Source: Gallionella sp. (GTDB taxonomy: Bacteria > Pseudomonadota > Gammaproteobacteria > Burkholderiales > Gallionellaceae). From it: a stretch of 64,000 nt of DNA. The position numbers and the translations under genes were made by a program. Every line of letters starts with the position of its first letter. The first letter of the stretch is position 1. Below, piece after piece: positions 51,401-61,604 of this stretch. A model generated the notes under the pieces. It saw nothing but the letters and a program-made list of their open reading frames with translations. It did no database searches and was not told where the DNA came from. The stretch lies in assembly GCA_028710525.1 (NCBI GenBank), contig JAQTTY010000007.1, positions 110,262 to 174,261 on the forward strand. Direction: 5' to 3'.

Positions 51401-53053
51401 ATGGCAGAAACAGCGACTATCCCAGCTTCTGGGTTCAACCAGCTCAACCCCAGACAAAAAATCAGTGTCGCAGTTGGCGTGGCTGCGCTGATTGCCTTAC
51501 TGGTAAGCGTGTGGATGTGGGGCCAGACCCCTGATTACCGTGTCTTGTTCAGCAATATTTCCGAACGAGATGGTGGCGCCATCATCGAATCCCTAGAGCA
51601 ACTCAACATTCCTTATAAGTTCAGCGAAGGCGGTGGTGCTGTGATGGTGCCATCCAATCTAGTCTATGAGACTCGTTTGAAACTGGCCACCCAAGGCCTA
51701 CCCAAGGGGGGTACGGTCGGCTTCGAACTGATGGAAAATCAGAAGTTCGGCATCAGTCAATTCGCCGAACAAGTTAACTATCAGCGCGCATTGGAAGGTG
51801 AATTAGCACGCTCGGTGCAGAGCATCGCCGCAGTCGCCTCAGCACGCGTGCATCTGGCCATTCCTAAGCCCACCGTATTTGTCAAAGAGCAACAGAAACC
51901 CAGCGCTTCTGTCGTGCTGACCTTGAACGGTGGTCGCTTCCTCGATCCCGCTCAGGTCAGCGCCATCGTGCATCTGATTTCCAGCAGCGTGCCCGAAATG
52001 TCGGCCAAGAACGTCACCGTGGTCGATCAGTCCGGCACCCTGCTCAGCGCCAACACTGACAACATCACAAACTCGGGTCTGGATGCCAACCAGCTCAAAT
52101 ATGTACGTCAGATTGAACAGAACTATGTGCAGCGCGTAGAAGCCATCGTCTCCCCCATCGTGGGTCAGGCCAATGTGCGTGCCCAAGTCACTGCTGATAT
52201 AGACTTCTCCCAGACCGAGCAAACGGCCGAGACCTACAAACCCAATCAGGACAAAGCCGATGGTACCGTTCGAAGTCTGCAGACCGTGGATACTACCAAT
52301 AGCTCCACTACGGCCGGTGGTGTACCAGGTGCGTTGAGCAACCAGCCTCCCGTACCTGCCACAGCCCCTATCGTGGCCAATGCCAATTCGGCCAACAATC
52401 CCGCTGTCACCCCTATCAGCGCGCACAAGGAATCCACCGTCAATTACGAAGTGGACCGCACCATACGGCATACCACCCTGCCCGTTGGCATGATCAAGCG
52501 CCTATCGGTGGCAGTCGTGGTGAACAATCGCAAAGTTACCGACGCCAAAGGCAAAGTCAGCTTTAAACCCCTTACTGATGCTGAAAAGACCCAAATCAAC
52601 GACTTGGTGCGTGATGCAATGGGCTTCGATGCAAATCGTGGCGATACGCTGAACGTACAAAACGCAGCCTTCAATCTCGATAAAGAGGTCGTTGAAGAGA
52701 TCCCACTGTGGAAACAACCTGACATCGTAGACCTGGCTAAAGACGTGGCGAAATACCTGCTCATTGCCATCATCATGATGATAGTGATTTTCGGTGTCAT
52801 CAAGCCTGCTTTGCGCCCACTGATCACCGTCCCAGAAAAAGAGGATGAAGAGCATCACGATGAGGCCGGCGGCGCTAAAGGCGGCATCGATATCACCGAG
52901 GGTGATGACTTCACCCAATCGGACGGCGAGATTCCGCAGCAACCCGCAGTCCAGCCTTACGAACAAGGACTGCAAGCTGCACGACAGATCGCGCAAGACG
53001 ACCCAAGGATCGTGGCCAGTGTGATTAAGGATTGGGTGAACGGAAATGAGTGA
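51401..53053 (+). CDS. fliF: Flagellar MS-ring protein FliF
   Basis: 550 residues from the ATG at 51401 (MAETATIPASGFNQL); the frame opens 16 codons earlier, unconserved. Two transmembrane helices (~22-42 and ~446-468) flank the periplasmic ring domains (YCJ/FliF and FliF_C). FGISQFAEQVNYQRALEGELARSV is a conserved block. The C-terminus (ARQIAQDDPRIVASVIKDWVNG) is the FliG-binding tail. The stop overlaps fliG by 8 bases. Confidence 0.97.
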   Translation: MAETATIPASGFNQLNPRQKISVAVGVAALIALLVSVWMWGQTPDYRVLFSNISERDGGAIIESLEQLNIPYKFSEGGGAVMVPSNLVYETRLKLATQGLPKGGTVGFELMENQKFGISQFAEQVNYQRALEGELARSVQSIAAVASARVHLAIPKPTVFVKEQQKPSASVVLTLNGGRFLDPAQVSAIVHLISSSVPEMSAKNVTVVDQSGTLLSANTDNITNSGLDANQLKYVRQIEQNYVQRVEAIVSPIVGQANVRAQVTADIDFSQTEQTAETYKPNQDKADGTVRSLQTVDTTNSSTTAGGVPGALSNQPPVPATAPIVANANSANNPAVTPISAHKESTVNYEVDRTIRHTTLPVGMIKRLSVAVVVNNRKVTDAKGKVSFKPLTDAEKTQINDLVRDAMGFDANRGDTLNVQNAAFNLDKEVVEEIPLWKQPDIVDLAKDVAKYLLIAIIMMIVIFGVIKPALRPLITVPEKEDEEHHDEAGGAKGGIDITEGDDFTQSDGEIPQQPAVQPYEQGLQAARQIAQDDPRIVASVIKDWVNGNE

Positions 53054-54038
53054 CGGTATCGAAAAGAGCGCAGTGTTTCTGATGACCTTGGGTGAGACCG
53101 AGGCAGCCGAAGTACTGAAATATCTTGAACCCAAAGAGGTACAGAAGATTAGCGCCGCTATGGTCACGCTGAAGAATCTAAAGCGCGAACAAATTACCGA
53201 TGTATTCCATGACTTTTTAGTGTGCGCCTCAAATAAGACCAGCATAGGTATGGACTCCAACGAGTACATACGCAGCATGCTGATCAAGGCGCTCGGTGAC
53301 GACAAAGCCTCCAGTCTGCTAGACCGCATCATGCATAACAGTGACACCAGCGGCATAGAGAGCCTGAAGTGGATGGACCCCGGCGCGGTCGCCGAAATGG
53401 TGGGCAATGAGCACCCCCAGATCATCGCCACCATCCTCGTTCATCTGGAACCGGATCAAGCCGCCAGCGTGCTCAAGATGCTCACCGAACGTACCCGCAA
53501 CGATGTACTACTGCGTATCTCAACGTTGGATGGTGTTCAGCCTGTAGCTTTGCGCGAACTTAACGATGTATTAAGCCGTTTGATGTCAGGCAGCGGCAAC
53601 ACCAAGAAGAGTCTGCAGGGTGGCGTGGGCGCAGCTGCCGAGATCCTCAACTTCATGGGTGGCACACTGGAAGCCGAGATGATTGAGAACGTACGCACCT
53701 ATGACCCTGATTTGGCGCAGAAGATAGAAGACAAGATGTTCGTGTTCGAAAACGTGTTGGAGATAGACGACCGCGGCATCCAGCTGATCCTGCGCGAAGT
53801 TCAATCCGAATCTCTCATTGTCTCGCTCAAGGGCGCAAGCGAAGAGTTGCGCGAGAAGATCTTCAAGAATATGTCTTCACGCGCCGCCGAGATGATGCGC
53901 GAAGACTTGGAATCCAAAGGTCCGGTCAAGCTCAGCGAAGTCGAGGCGAACCAGAAAGAGATACTCAAAATCGTGCGTCGTCTGTCCGACGAAGGCCAGA
54001 TCTCACTAGGCGGAAAAGGCGAGGAAGCTTATGTCTGA
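53046..54038 (+). CDS. fliG: Flagellar motor switch protein FliG
   Basis: 330 residues. N-terminal domain binding FliF, the middle domain with the EHPQ motif (GNEHPQIIATILVHLEPDQAASVL), and the C-terminal domain with the torque helix (LIVSLKGASEELREKIFKNMSSRAAEMMREDLESKGP), carrying the charged residues that meet MotA. Normal length; overlaps fliH by 8 bases. Confidence 0.97.
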   Translation: MSDGIEKSAVFLMTLGETEAAEVLKYLEPKEVQKISAAMVTLKNLKREQITDVFHDFLVCASNKTSIGMDSNEYIRSMLIKALGDDKASSLLDRIMHNSDTSGIESLKWMDPGAVAEMVGNEHPQIIATILVHLEPDQAASVLKMLTERTRNDVLLRISTLDGVQPVALRELNDVLSRLMSGSGNTKKSLQGGVGAAAEILNFMGGTLEAEMIENVRTYDPDLAQKIEDKMFVFENVLEIDDRGIQLILREVQSESLIVSLKGASEELREKIFKNMSSRAAEMMREDLESKGPVKLSEVEANQKEILKIVRRLSDEGQISLGGKGEEAYV

Positions 54039-54753
54039 GCTCAAGACTGCACAAAGCTTCATGGCTAGGGTGGCGGTCAATACCAGCACCCAGATGGCAG
54101 GCGACGCGACGCTCATCCCTAAAGAAAAGCTGACCGCTTATCAACGCTGGGAACTGCCTTCTTTTAGCAGCGCACCGCCCGCCGCGCAGACTGCCGCGCT
54201 GGCACTCAGCACTGCTGCCGAACTGCAACAGATAAAGCAACTAGCTCACGAACAAGGCTATGTGGAAGGCAAGCAATCGGGACACGAGGCTGGATACGAG
54301 GCTGGCTATGCAACCGGCGCAAAGCTGGCTCAACTGGAGGTCACCACCCTGCACGAAATGATCCACACGTTGGAAGATAGCCTGACCCAATTGGATCAGG
54401 ACGTCGCACAGACACTGGTAGACATGTCTATCTCCATCGCGCGCAAAATGATAAGTCACACGCAAGAAATCAAACCAGAGTTGGTACTCGAACTGGTACG
54501 TGATGCCATCGCTCAGCTGCCGCAGTTCAACCAGAACCCTCATCTCATCTTGCATCCGGAAGATGCAGCACTGGTACATAAGTATATGAGTGACGAACTT
54601 AATCATGCTGGCTGGAAAATCTTCACCGATGCGCAATTGCAACGCGGCGGCTGTCTGGTCAAGACCGCACACAGTCTGATCGATGCGACCAACGAGGCAC
54701 GTTGGCAACATTTATTGCAATCCATAGGGCAGGACGGATCATGGCTAGACTGA
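54031..54753 (+). CDS. fliH: Flagellar assembly protein FliH
   Basis: 240 residues. The glycine-repeat helix ([28 protein letters not shown], with GxxxG spacing) and the C-terminal '[30 protein letters not shown]' match FliH/YscL. FliH is the stator-like regulator of the FliI ATPase and links it to the C-ring. Overlaps fliI by 13 bases. Confidence 0.94.
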   Translation: MSELKTAQSFMARVAVNTSTQMAGDATLIPKEKLTAYQRWELPSFSSAPPAAQTAALALSTAAELQQIKQLAHEQGYVEGKQSGHEAGYEAGYATGAKLAQLEVTTLHEMIHTLEDSLTQLDQDVAQTLVDMSISIARKMISHTQEIKPELVLELVRDAIAQLPQFNQNPHLILHPEDAALVHKYMSDELNHAGWKIFTDAQLQRGGCLVKTAHSLIDATNEARWQHLLQSIGQDGSWLD

Positions 54754-56195
54754 TCTCGGATAGAGCAGAAGCAGCTCCCACTGCAGGCGTGTCTCTGACG
54801 ACTAACCCGCACATATATCGTTGGCAGAACATGTTGATCCAAGGTCGCGACTACGCACGCGACACCCAGACCTTGCAACCCTGTGGTCATCTCACCAAGG
54901 TGACTGGTTTGGTGATGGAAGCGGTTGGCTTACAGATGCCAGTAGGTAGCACCTGTGAGATACACCTGCCCAGCTGTACCGTGGAAGCCGAGGTGGTGGG
55001 TTTCTCCGGTGAGCGTTTGTTCCTGATGCCCGAAAACACAGTTTACGGCTTGGTACCGGGCGCACGGGTCACACCAGTGGAGCACCGCAATGTGTTGACA
55101 CTGGGCAACAAACGCAAACTGAAACGTCGTCAGACCGATCTAGGTAAACATCTACCGGTAGGCGATATGTTACTGGGGCGCGTGCTGGACGGCGCGGGCA
55201 AACCGTTGGACCAACTCGGCCCCTTGGTGGAAGCAGAATCGGCTTCTTTGCAAAGCCGCCCTTTCAATCCCTTAGAACGCGCAACCATAGAAGACACATT
55301 GGACGTGGGCGTACGCGCCATCAACAGCATGCTGGTGGTAGGACGTGGCCAACGTATGGGCTTGTTCGCCGGTTCCGGTGTGGGTAAGAGCGTCTTACTG
55401 GGCATGATGGCGCGCTACACCAGCGCCGATGTCACCGTGGTTGGACTGATAGGCGAACGTGGCCGCGAAGTAAAAGAATTCATCAACGACATCTTAGGAC
55501 CGGAAGGTCTGGCCCGTTCCGTGGTCGTCGCCACACCGGCAGATACCAGCCCGCTGATGCGCTTACAAGGTGCGGCTTATGCCACCACCATCGCTGAATA
55601 TTTCCGCGACCAAGGCAAAAATGTCTTGCTCATCATGGACTCATTGACTCGTTACGCCATGGCGCAGCGCGAGATTGCCCTTGCCGTGGGCGAACCGCCC
55701 GCCACCAAAGGTTATCCACCCTCAGTGTTCGCCAAGCTGCCACAACTCGTTGAGCGTGCGGGTAATGGCTTAGAGGGCAGCGGCTCTATCACTGCTTTCT
55801 ATACCGTACTGACCGAAGGCGATGACCAGCAGGACCCCATTGCCGACAGCGCACGCGCCATCTTGGACGGACACATCGTGTTGTCGCGCCGTCTGGTGGA
55901 ACAAGGGCACTACCCTGCCATCGACATGGAGGCTTCCATCAGCCGCGTCATGGCACACCTAGTGCCACCCGAACATCTATCTATCGTGCAGCACTTCAAG
56001 CATCTGTATTCGCACTATCAACGCAACCGCGATCTGATCAGCGTGGGCGCTTATGTGAGTGGTAGCGACCCCATCTTGGATGAAGCGATACAGCTCTATC
56101 CGCGTATGGAGGACTTCCTTAAACAAGGCATGTTCGAGCAAGAGTCCAGCTTGAGCAGCATCGAACAGCTGTATCGGCTGTTCACACCTCAATAA
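54741..56195 (+). CDS. fliI: Flagellum-specific ATPase FliI
   Basis: 484 residues from the ATG at 54741 (MARLISDR). The F1-beta-like core has Walker A GSGVGKS at 211-217, and '[47 protein letters not shown]' contains Walker B and the DELSEED-like region. Export-gate ATPase, hexameric with FliJ in the pore. Follows fliH, precedes fliJ by 5 bases. Confidence 0.97.
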   Translation: MARLISDRAEAAPTAGVSLTTNPHIYRWQNMLIQGRDYARDTQTLQPCGHLTKVTGLVMEAVGLQMPVGSTCEIHLPSCTVEAEVVGFSGERLFLMPENTVYGLVPGARVTPVEHRNVLTLGNKRKLKRRQTDLGKHLPVGDMLLGRVLDGAGKPLDQLGPLVEAESASLQSRPFNPLERATIEDTLDVGVRAINSMLVVGRGQRMGLFAGSGVGKSVLLGMMARYTSADVTVVGLIGERGREVKEFINDILGPEGLARSVVVATPADTSPLMRLQGAAYATTIAEYFRDQGKNVLLIMDSLTRYAMAQREIALAVGEPPATKGYPPSVFAKLPQLVERAGNGLEGSGSITAFYTVLTEGDDQQDPIADSARAILDGHIVLSRRLVEQGHYPAIDMEASISRVMAHLVPPEHLSIVQHFKHLYSHYQRNRDLISVGAYVSGSDPILDEAIQLYPRMEDFLKQGMFEQESSLSSIEQLYRLFTPQ

Positions 56196-56200
56196 GGAGT

Positions 56201-56677
56201 ATGACCATGCAAAAACCCTTCACCTTAAAACCGCTGATGGAGTTGGCACAACACCACAAAGAGGCCGCCACACGGGAGCTAGGGCAGCGCAACAAGACCG
56301 AGCATGATGCACAAGAGAAGTTGGACATGCTCAGACGTTATCGCAACGAGTATCAAACCCGCTTGCAGGAAGCCACCCGCGTCGGCATAGACCCACTGGA
56401 GCTACGCAACTTCCAGCAGTTCATCGACAAATTGGACGAGGCTATCTTCCAACAGCGCAAGGTCTTGGAGCAGAGCCGGGTATCGGTCGCACAGGGACGC
56501 ACCGAATTCGATAGCACCCAGCGCAGATTGAAGTCCTACACCACCTTGCAAGATCGCCACATGGAAGAACAAAAAAAAGTGGAAGCAAAATCAGAACAGA
56601 GCGCACTGGATGAACATACGGGCCGCTTTGCCGCCTACCGCATGCAACAAGCTGAAGAGAAAAAGAACCATCACTAG
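56201..56677 (+). CDS. fliJ: Flagellar export protein FliJ
   Basis: 158 residues (a second ATG at 56207 is possible). An all-alpha antiparallel coiled coil with LKPLMELAQHHKEAATRELGQRNKTEHDAQEKLDMLRRYRNEYQTRLQEA. FliJ is the gamma-like stalk of the FliI ring and shuttles chaperones. A GGAGT ribosome site precedes it. Confidence 0.9.
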   Translation: MTMQKPFTLKPLMELAQHHKEAATRELGQRNKTEHDAQEKLDMLRRYRNEYQTRLQEATRVGIDPLELRNFQQFIDKLDEAIFQQRKVLEQSRVSVAQGRTEFDSTQRRLKSYTTLQDRHMEEQKKVEAKSEQSALDEHTGRFAAYRMQQAEEKKNHH

Positions 56678-56690
56678 ATAGGGAAATATC

Positions 56691-57764
56691 ATGACTACCC
56701 TCACCCCCAACCTTTTGACCACTCCACCCGCCCAAACTGGCGCAAAAACCACGGCCAATAACAGCAAGCCCGACGACGCGCCGGAACAGGCTTTCGGTTC
56801 GGTGCTGGCACGCCAGCTCGATGCTGAACAGCCCGCAAGCGACACTGCAGCGACACTCAAAGCCGCTAAAAAAGCGCTGACCGGCGAACTCACTAAAGAC
56901 AGCAAAGACGCTCTCACGACGACACCTGTCACGAGTAACGATCCCGCCGCCAATCTGATTGCCATGCTGCAAGCACCCATAGAGTTGCGCACCGCATCCA
57001 GTCTAGCTGCACAGGATGATGTAGCCAAAACGGACAGCAAAACCCCTGCACTGGGACTGGTCGATAAATTAGCGATCAAGTCCGACAAGGCCGAGTTACT
57101 TACATCGAGTAAGTCGGTAGTTAACGCAACTGACGATAAATTTCATAACGCGACATCGGTCGCGCAGCAACAAGCTGCCATCGATCCAGCCAAGGCCATT
57201 GATGCGAAGACTGTCATCCTCACAGACACAGTCGCTGCCGCACCCCGTGCACAAGATGTGGCTGCCTTTACCGCACCTACGCTAAGCGCCGTGCCACCCT
57301 CAGCACAAACCGCTCCGAGTGCGCCCGTGACAGTCGCCACGCCTATGGGCAGCAGCGTATGGGCAGACGACTTCGCACAACAAGTCACTTGGATGGCGAC
57401 CGGAAAACAGGAACAGACCGCCTCTCTTCATCTAAACCCGCCCGATCTAGGGCCGATGCAAGTGGTCGTGAAAGTCAGTGACAGTCAAGCCACCATACTT
57501 TTCACTTCACCTCATGGTGCGGTGCGCGAGGCCATCGAGAACGCCATGCCTAAACTTCGCGAGATGATGGCCGATAACGGTATTACGTTGGGTAATACCA
57601 GCGTTAGCGATCAGGCACCACGCGAACGCAATGATGCAAATGAGAATGGTGCTGCACCCCGCGGCACTTGGTCATCCAACGACGGAGTGGATAGCACCGT
57701 GCGCACGAGCAGTGTGCAAAGTAGCAATGTTCGCCATAAAGGCATGGTGGATACCTTCGCCTGA
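56691..57764 (+). CDS. fliK: Flagellar hook-length control protein FliK
   Basis: 357 residues. A long Ala/Thr/Lys-rich, disordered N-terminal ruler region (~1-210) is followed by the FliK C-terminal domain: WADDFAQQVTWMATGKQEQTASLHLNPPDLGPMQVVVKVSDSQATILFTSPHGAVREAIENAMPKLREMMADNGITLGNTSVSD. The C-terminal domain switches FlhB specificity; the N-terminal length sets hook length. It ends in a short polar tail. ~105 non-coding bases follow before fliL. Confidence 0.93.
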   Translation: MTTLTPNLLTTPPAQTGAKTTANNSKPDDAPEQAFGSVLARQLDAEQPASDTAATLKAAKKALTGELTKDSKDALTTTPVTSNDPAANLIAMLQAPIELRTASSLAAQDDVAKTDSKTPALGLVDKLAIKSDKAELLTSSKSVVNATDDKFHNATSVAQQQAAIDPAKAIDAKTVILTDTVAAAPRAQDVAAFTAPTLSAVPPSAQTAPSAPVTVATPMGSSVWADDFAQQVTWMATGKQEQTASLHLNPPDLGPMQVVVKVSDSQATILFTSPHGAVREAIENAMPKLREMMADNGITLGNTSVSDQAPRERNDANENGAAPRGTWSSNDGVDSTVRTSSVQSSNVRHKGMVDTFA

Positions 57765-57869
57765 AGCAGGTCTCTAAAGGCCGAGTTGATGGAGAACATC
57801 CGCCCTATTCGCTTCATTGCAAAAAGGCTTTTTTACACATAATCACACCATCAAACTAAGGAATCGAAA

Positions 57870-58514
57870 ATGTCCAAGCCAGCAAAACCAGCCGCCGCAG
57901 AAGGCGCAGCCCCCCCAAAAAGCAAAAAGATGCTAATCATCATAATTGCTGTCGTAGTGTTACTTGTTGGTGGAGGCGCAGCTGCATTCTTGCTGATGAA
58001 ACCTGTGCACCCACCCAAGCATGGTGAAGAGGCCGTTGCGGAAGAGACTCATGCTGAAGACGCACACCCCGTCGAACCTAAGTATGTTGAATTGGGCACC
58101 TTCACTGCGAATCTGTTGCACGAAGAAGGTGATCGATATCTGCAAGCCACCATCAGCATCAAGCTGACCAAGCCTGAACTTGAAGAGAAGATAAAAGCCC
58201 GCAATCCAGAGATTTTGCACCGCGTAAACATGCTATTGCAAAGCCGTACCCCTTCCGAATTATCAACACTCGCAGGTAAGGAAAGACTGGCAGGCGCAAT
58301 CAAAGAGCAAGTGCAATATGTGTTGGGCTTACGTAAATCTGAGCCCATCATCGTTGCGTCCATCCCGGTCGTACCCAATAGTGAAGAAGCGCCAACTGAA
58401 CATGCCGACGCAGCGCATAGCGCCGCCCCCGCACATGCACCAGCCCCCGAACATGGCGGTGAGAGTAAAGCGGGTGTAGCCGAAGTATTGTTTACCACCT
58501 TTATCATCCAGTAA
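57870..58514 (+). CDS. fliL: Flagellar basal body-associated protein FliL
   Basis: 214 residues. A cytoplasmic stub, one transmembrane helix (~22-44), and a periplasmic FliL domain with 'YVELGTFTANLLHEEGDRYLQATISIKLTKPELEEKIKARNPEILHRVNMLLQS' followed by LSTLAGKERLAGAIKEQV. An insertion of ~50 Ala/His/Pro-rich residues precedes the conserved C-terminal EVLFTTFIIQ, making it longer than the usual ~155-180. FliL stabilises stators at high load. Confidence 0.92.
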   Translation: MSKPAKPAAAEGAAPPKSKKMLIIIIAVVVLLVGGGAAAFLLMKPVHPPKHGEEAVAEETHAEDAHPVEPKYVELGTFTANLLHEEGDRYLQATISIKLTKPELEEKIKARNPEILHRVNMLLQSRTPSELSTLAGKERLAGAIKEQVQYVLGLRKSEPIIVASIPVVPNSEEAPTEHADAAHSAAPAHAPAPEHGGESKAGVAEVLFTTFIIQ

Positions 58515-58519
58515 AGACC

Positions 58520-59506
58520 ATGAGCGAATTTCTCTCACAAGACGAAGTCGATTCACTCCTCAAAGGCGTGACGGGTGAGGCTGACGAGGCCAAGGAGGAC
58601 GCTCCAGCCTCAGGAGAAGTTCGCTCATACAATCTTGCTTCACAAGAACGTATCGTGCGTGGGCGTATGCCCACCATGGAGATCATCAACGAGCGCTTTG
58701 CACGCTTATTCCGTATCGGCTTATTCAACTTCATCCGTCGCACACCTGAAATCTCAGTCGGGCCGGTGAAGGTGATGAAGTTCGCCGAGTTCATCCGTAA
58801 TCTGCATGTACCGACCAATCTCAACATCGTCCAAGCCAAGCCCTTGCGTGGTAATGGCTTGTTCATCTTCGACCCGAATCTGATCTTCCTCGTAGTCGAC
58901 AATATGTTCGGCGGCGATGGCCGTTTCCATATGCGGGTGGAAGGTCGTGAGTTCACGCAGACCGAACAGCGCATCATCCAAAAGATGCTGGAAGTGGTGT
59001 TCGAAACCTATAGCAAATCTTGGGAGGCGGTCTATCCGCTCAACTTCGAATTCGTGCGTTCCGAAATGAATCCGCAGTTTGCCAACATCGCCACCCCCAA
59101 CGAAGTCGTCATCATCACTACCTTCGATATCGAGTTGGGCGGCAACGGCGGCGCCTTCCATGTGTGCATGCCCTACTCCATGTTGGAACCGGTCAAAGAC
59201 CTGCTCTACAGCACCATGCAGGGCGACCATCTAGCCGTCGACAAGCGCTGGCTCACCCTGCTTTCCAAACAGGTGCAATCGGCCAGTGTAGAGCTGATCG
59301 CCACGCTGGGCATGGCCAATATGACAGTAGAGCAGGTGCTGAAGATGCGCGAAGGCGATGTCATCCCGCTCGATGTTGATGACCACATCACCGCCGCCGT
59401 CGACGGTGTACCAATGATGGAATGCAAATACGGCACATCCAACAATCAGTACTCGCTCAGGATCGAAAAGATGCTGACTATCAATGAAGGAGAGAACCAT
59501 GTCTGA
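58520..59506 (+). CDS. fliM: Flagellar motor switch protein FliM
   Basis: 328 residues. The N-terminal CheY-P binding peptide LSQDEVDSLLKGV is followed by an acidic linker, a middle domain with YNLASQERIVRGRMPTMEIINERFARLFRIGLFNFIRR, and a C-terminal SpoA domain. The C-ring component that receives CheY-P. Normal length; overlaps fliN by 8 bases. Confidence 0.97.
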   Translation: MSEFLSQDEVDSLLKGVTGEADEAKEDAPASGEVRSYNLASQERIVRGRMPTMEIINERFARLFRIGLFNFIRRTPEISVGPVKVMKFAEFIRNLHVPTNLNIVQAKPLRGNGLFIFDPNLIFLVVDNMFGGDGRFHMRVEGREFTQTEQRIIQKMLEVVFETYSKSWEAVYPLNFEFVRSEMNPQFANIATPNEVVIITTFDIELGGNGGAFHVCMPYSMLEPVKDLLYSTMQGDHLAVDKRWLTLLSKQVQSASVELIATLGMANMTVEQVLKMREGDVIPLDVDDHITAAVDGVPMMECKYGTSNNQYSLRIEKMLTINEGENHV

Positions 59507-59990
59507 AGCAACCGCAACTGAACTCGAAGCCGAAGCAGCAACTGGCACAGCCGAGATCACCGCAGACGACTGGGGCGCAGCCATGGCCGAACAGGCAGTG
59601 ACAGAAACACCCGCCGATGACTGGGGTGCCGCAATGGCGGAACAGGGTGAGGCTAAGCCCTCAGCCGCAGAGAAAGCCAAACCGCATGTCTTCGAACAGT
59701 TTGGCTCTCCCGCCGGATCGACCACACAGAACGATCTGGACATGATCATGGACATCCCTGTGCAACTCTCGGTTGAACTGGGACGCACCAAGATGCCCAT
59801 CAAGAATCTGCTGCAACTGGCCCAAGGTTCGGTGGTCGAGTTGGCCGGTATGGCAGGTGAACCGCTGGATGTGATGATCAATGGTTTTCTCATCGCCCAA
59901 GGCGAAGTGGTGGTGGTCAATGACAAACTGGGCATACGCCTGACCGACATCATCACCCCCTCGGAACGTCTACGTCGCTTGAACCGCTGA
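59499..59990 (+). CDS. fliN: Flagellar motor switch protein FliN with duplicated N-terminal motif
   Basis: 163 residues from the ATG at 59499 (the frame opens 5 codons earlier). The SpoA domain in the C-terminal ~80 residues reads LDMIMDIPVQLSVELGRTKMPIKNLLQLAQGSVVELAGMAGEPLDVMINGFLIAQGEVVVVND. In the N-terminal extension the motif DDWGAAMAEQ occurs twice, at 23-32 and 40-49, spaced by 17. The usual FliN has one such motif. C-ring protein and FliH docking site. Confidence 0.95.
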   Translation: MSEATATELEAEAATGTAEITADDWGAAMAEQAVTETPADDWGAAMAEQGEAKPSAAEKAKPHVFEQFGSPAGSTTQNDLDMIMDIPVQLSVELGRTKMPIKNLLQLAQGSVVELAGMAGEPLDVMINGFLIAQGEVVVVNDKLGIRLTDIITPSERLRRLNR

Positions 59991-59991
59991 C

Positions 59992-60441
59992 ATGCGCGCC
60001 CTTACAAGAATTCAGCTCGCGATCGCCAGCATGATGAGTCTGCCGGCCTACGCGGAAGAAGTCGCTCGCCCCAGCTATGTGCCCGTGCCTCCTCCCGCCG
60101 TAAGCTCTGGAAGTATCGTGCAGGTCATCTTCAGTCTGTTACTGGTGCTCGCCGCCATCCTGCTCGTAGCTTGGTTGTTCAAGCGTATGAACGTGATGCA
60201 GAAAGGCAACGGTAATCTGCTCAAAGTGCTGGGTGGCGTCTCCATTGGACAACGCGAACGTGTGGTATTGGTCGAGATCGAAGACACTTGGCTAGTCGTG
60301 GGCGTGGGTCCCGGACAGATACGCACTTTGCACACCCTGCCCAAGTCCACGCAAAGCGCAGTGACCACGAACGTCCCACAAGCGGATGTCCCCTTTAGCG
60401 CCTGGCTTAAGAAAGTCATCGAGAAACGTGATGCGGCGTGA
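59992..60441 (+). CDS. fliO: Flagellar export component FliO
   Basis: 149 residues. A signal-like N-terminus and one transmembrane helix ([22 protein letters not shown], ~43-64) are followed by a cytoplasmic domain with [42 protein letters not shown], the FliO/FliZ signature. Assists FliP ring assembly. Starts one base after fliN and overlaps fliP by 11 bases. Confidence 0.94.
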   Translation: MRALTRIQLAIASMMSLPAYAEEVARPSYVPVPPPAVSSGSIVQVIFSLLLVLAAILLVAWLFKRMNVMQKGNGNLLKVLGGVSIGQRERVVLVEIEDTWLVVGVGPGQIRTLHTLPKSTQSAVTTNVPQADVPFSAWLKKVIEKRDAA

Positions 60442-61180
60442 CCTTCCCTTACTTGCACTAGTACTACTAGCGCTTACCTTAAGTGGCAACGCTAGCGCTG
60501 AGGCTGGACTCGCAGCCATCACCAGCGTACCTGCTGCAGGTGGCGGACAGACCTATAGCCTGAGTTTGCAGACGCTGATACTGCTCACCTCGCTGAGCTT
60601 CCTGCCAGCGGTGCTGCTGATGATGAGCAGCTTCACCCGCATCATCATCGTGCTGTCCTTGTTGCGCTCCGCCATCGGCACACCCTCTGCCCCGCCCAAT
60701 CAGGTCTTGGTAGGTTTGGCCTTGTTCCTCACCTTCTTCGTCATGTCGCCGGTACTGGACAAGATCTACACTGAAGCCTATCTGCCCTACAGCGAAAGCA
60801 AGATCACCCTGCAACAGGCCGCCGAAAAAGGCATCGTCCCGCTCAAAGCCTTTATGCTGCGCCAGACCCGCGAGGCTGACCTCGCGCTATTCGTCAAAAT
60901 ATCCAACAGCGAACCATTGCAAAGCGCCGATGAAATACCGCTGCGCATCCTAGTACCCTCCTATGTCATCAGCGAACTCAAAACCGCCTTCCAGATCGGC
61001 TTTGTAGTGTTCATTCCCTTTCTCATCATCGACATCGTAGTCGCTAGCGTGCTGATGTCCATGGGTATGATGATGGTCTCGCCCTCGGTGATCTCCTTGC
61101 CGTTCAAGATCATGCTGTTCGTTCTAGCCGATGGTTGGAATCTCTTGATTGGCTCACTTGCGCAGAGTTTCTACACTTGA
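60431..61180 (+). CDS. fliP: Flagellar export gate protein FliP
   Basis: 249 residues from the ATG at 60431; the frame extends 15 codons upstream in fliO but is unconserved. Signal peptide (~1-22), then four transmembrane helices; [52 protein letters not shown] and '[43 protein letters not shown]' are family signatures. Forms the FliPQR gate. Confidence 0.97.
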   Translation: MRRDLPLLALVLLALTLSGNASAEAGLAAITSVPAAGGGQTYSLSLQTLILLTSLSFLPAVLLMMSSFTRIIIVLSLLRSAIGTPSAPPNQVLVGLALFLTFFVMSPVLDKIYTEAYLPYSESKITLQQAAEKGIVPLKAFMLRQTREADLALFVKISNSEPLQSADEIPLRILVPSYVISELKTAFQIGFVVFIPFLIIDIVVASVLMSMGMMMVSPSVISLPFKIMLFVLADGWNLLIGSLAQSFYT

Positions 61181-61187
61181 AATGAAA

Positions 61188-61329
61188 AGCATCTCAAAAA
61201 ATTCAGATTTTTTGGATGGAGCGCAAGGAGCCGCGCAGCGAATGACGCAGGCATATCAGTCAGATAGACAAGGAATGAGCGAGCACGTGACGCAGCGATC
61301 CGCCAAAAAAATGAATTTTCGGAGATGCT
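61188..61329. repeat. Palindromic MITE/REP-like element between fliP and fliQ
   Basis: The 150-base gap between fliP and fliQ is flanked by imperfect inverted repeats. The left arm begins AGCATCTCAAAAAATTCA at 61188; the right arm, read on the minus strand from 61329, begins AGCATCTCCGAAAATTCA. Both arms continue into a T-run and GG before diverging, about 27 bases in all. The arms surround a GC-rich core with GCGCAAGG / GCGAATGACGCAG. Gene order elsewhere in this operon is tight or overlapping, so this looks inserted. Its right arm contains GGAG (61320-61323), the fliQ ribosome site. Confidence 0.65.
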
Positions 61330-61330
61330 C

Positions 61331-61600
61331 ATGACCCCCGAATCGGTCATGACCTTGGCGCAACAGGCGATGCAGATCACGCTGATGATCGCCGCGCCGC
61401 TGTTGCTCACCGCGCTGGTGATCGGTCTCGTAGTCAGCATCTTTCAGGCGGCGACCCAGATCAATGAGATGACCTTGTCATTCATCCCCAAACTGCTCGG
61501 CTTGTTTCTAGTGTTGATGCTGAGTGGTGGATGGATGATAGGCACACTGGTGAACTATGTGCAGCGCTTGTTCGGCAACATCCCTTGGATGATAGGGTGA
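61331..61600 (+). CDS. fliQ: Flagellar export gate protein FliQ
   Basis: 89 residues from the ATG at 61331 (MTPESVMTLAQQAM, matching other FliQ N-termini); an ATG at 61325 is in frame but less likely. Two transmembrane helices (~18-40 and ~52-72) and the signature ATQINEMTLSFIPKLLGLFLVLMLSGGWM. Forms the export gate with FliP and FliR. The GGAG ribosome site lies in the adjacent palindromic element. Confidence 0.96.
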   Translation: MTPESVMTLAQQAMQITLMIAAPLLLTALVIGLVVSIFQAATQINEMTLSFIPKLLGLFLVLMLSGGWMIGTLVNYVQRLFGNIPWMIG

Positions 61601-61604
61601 TGTC

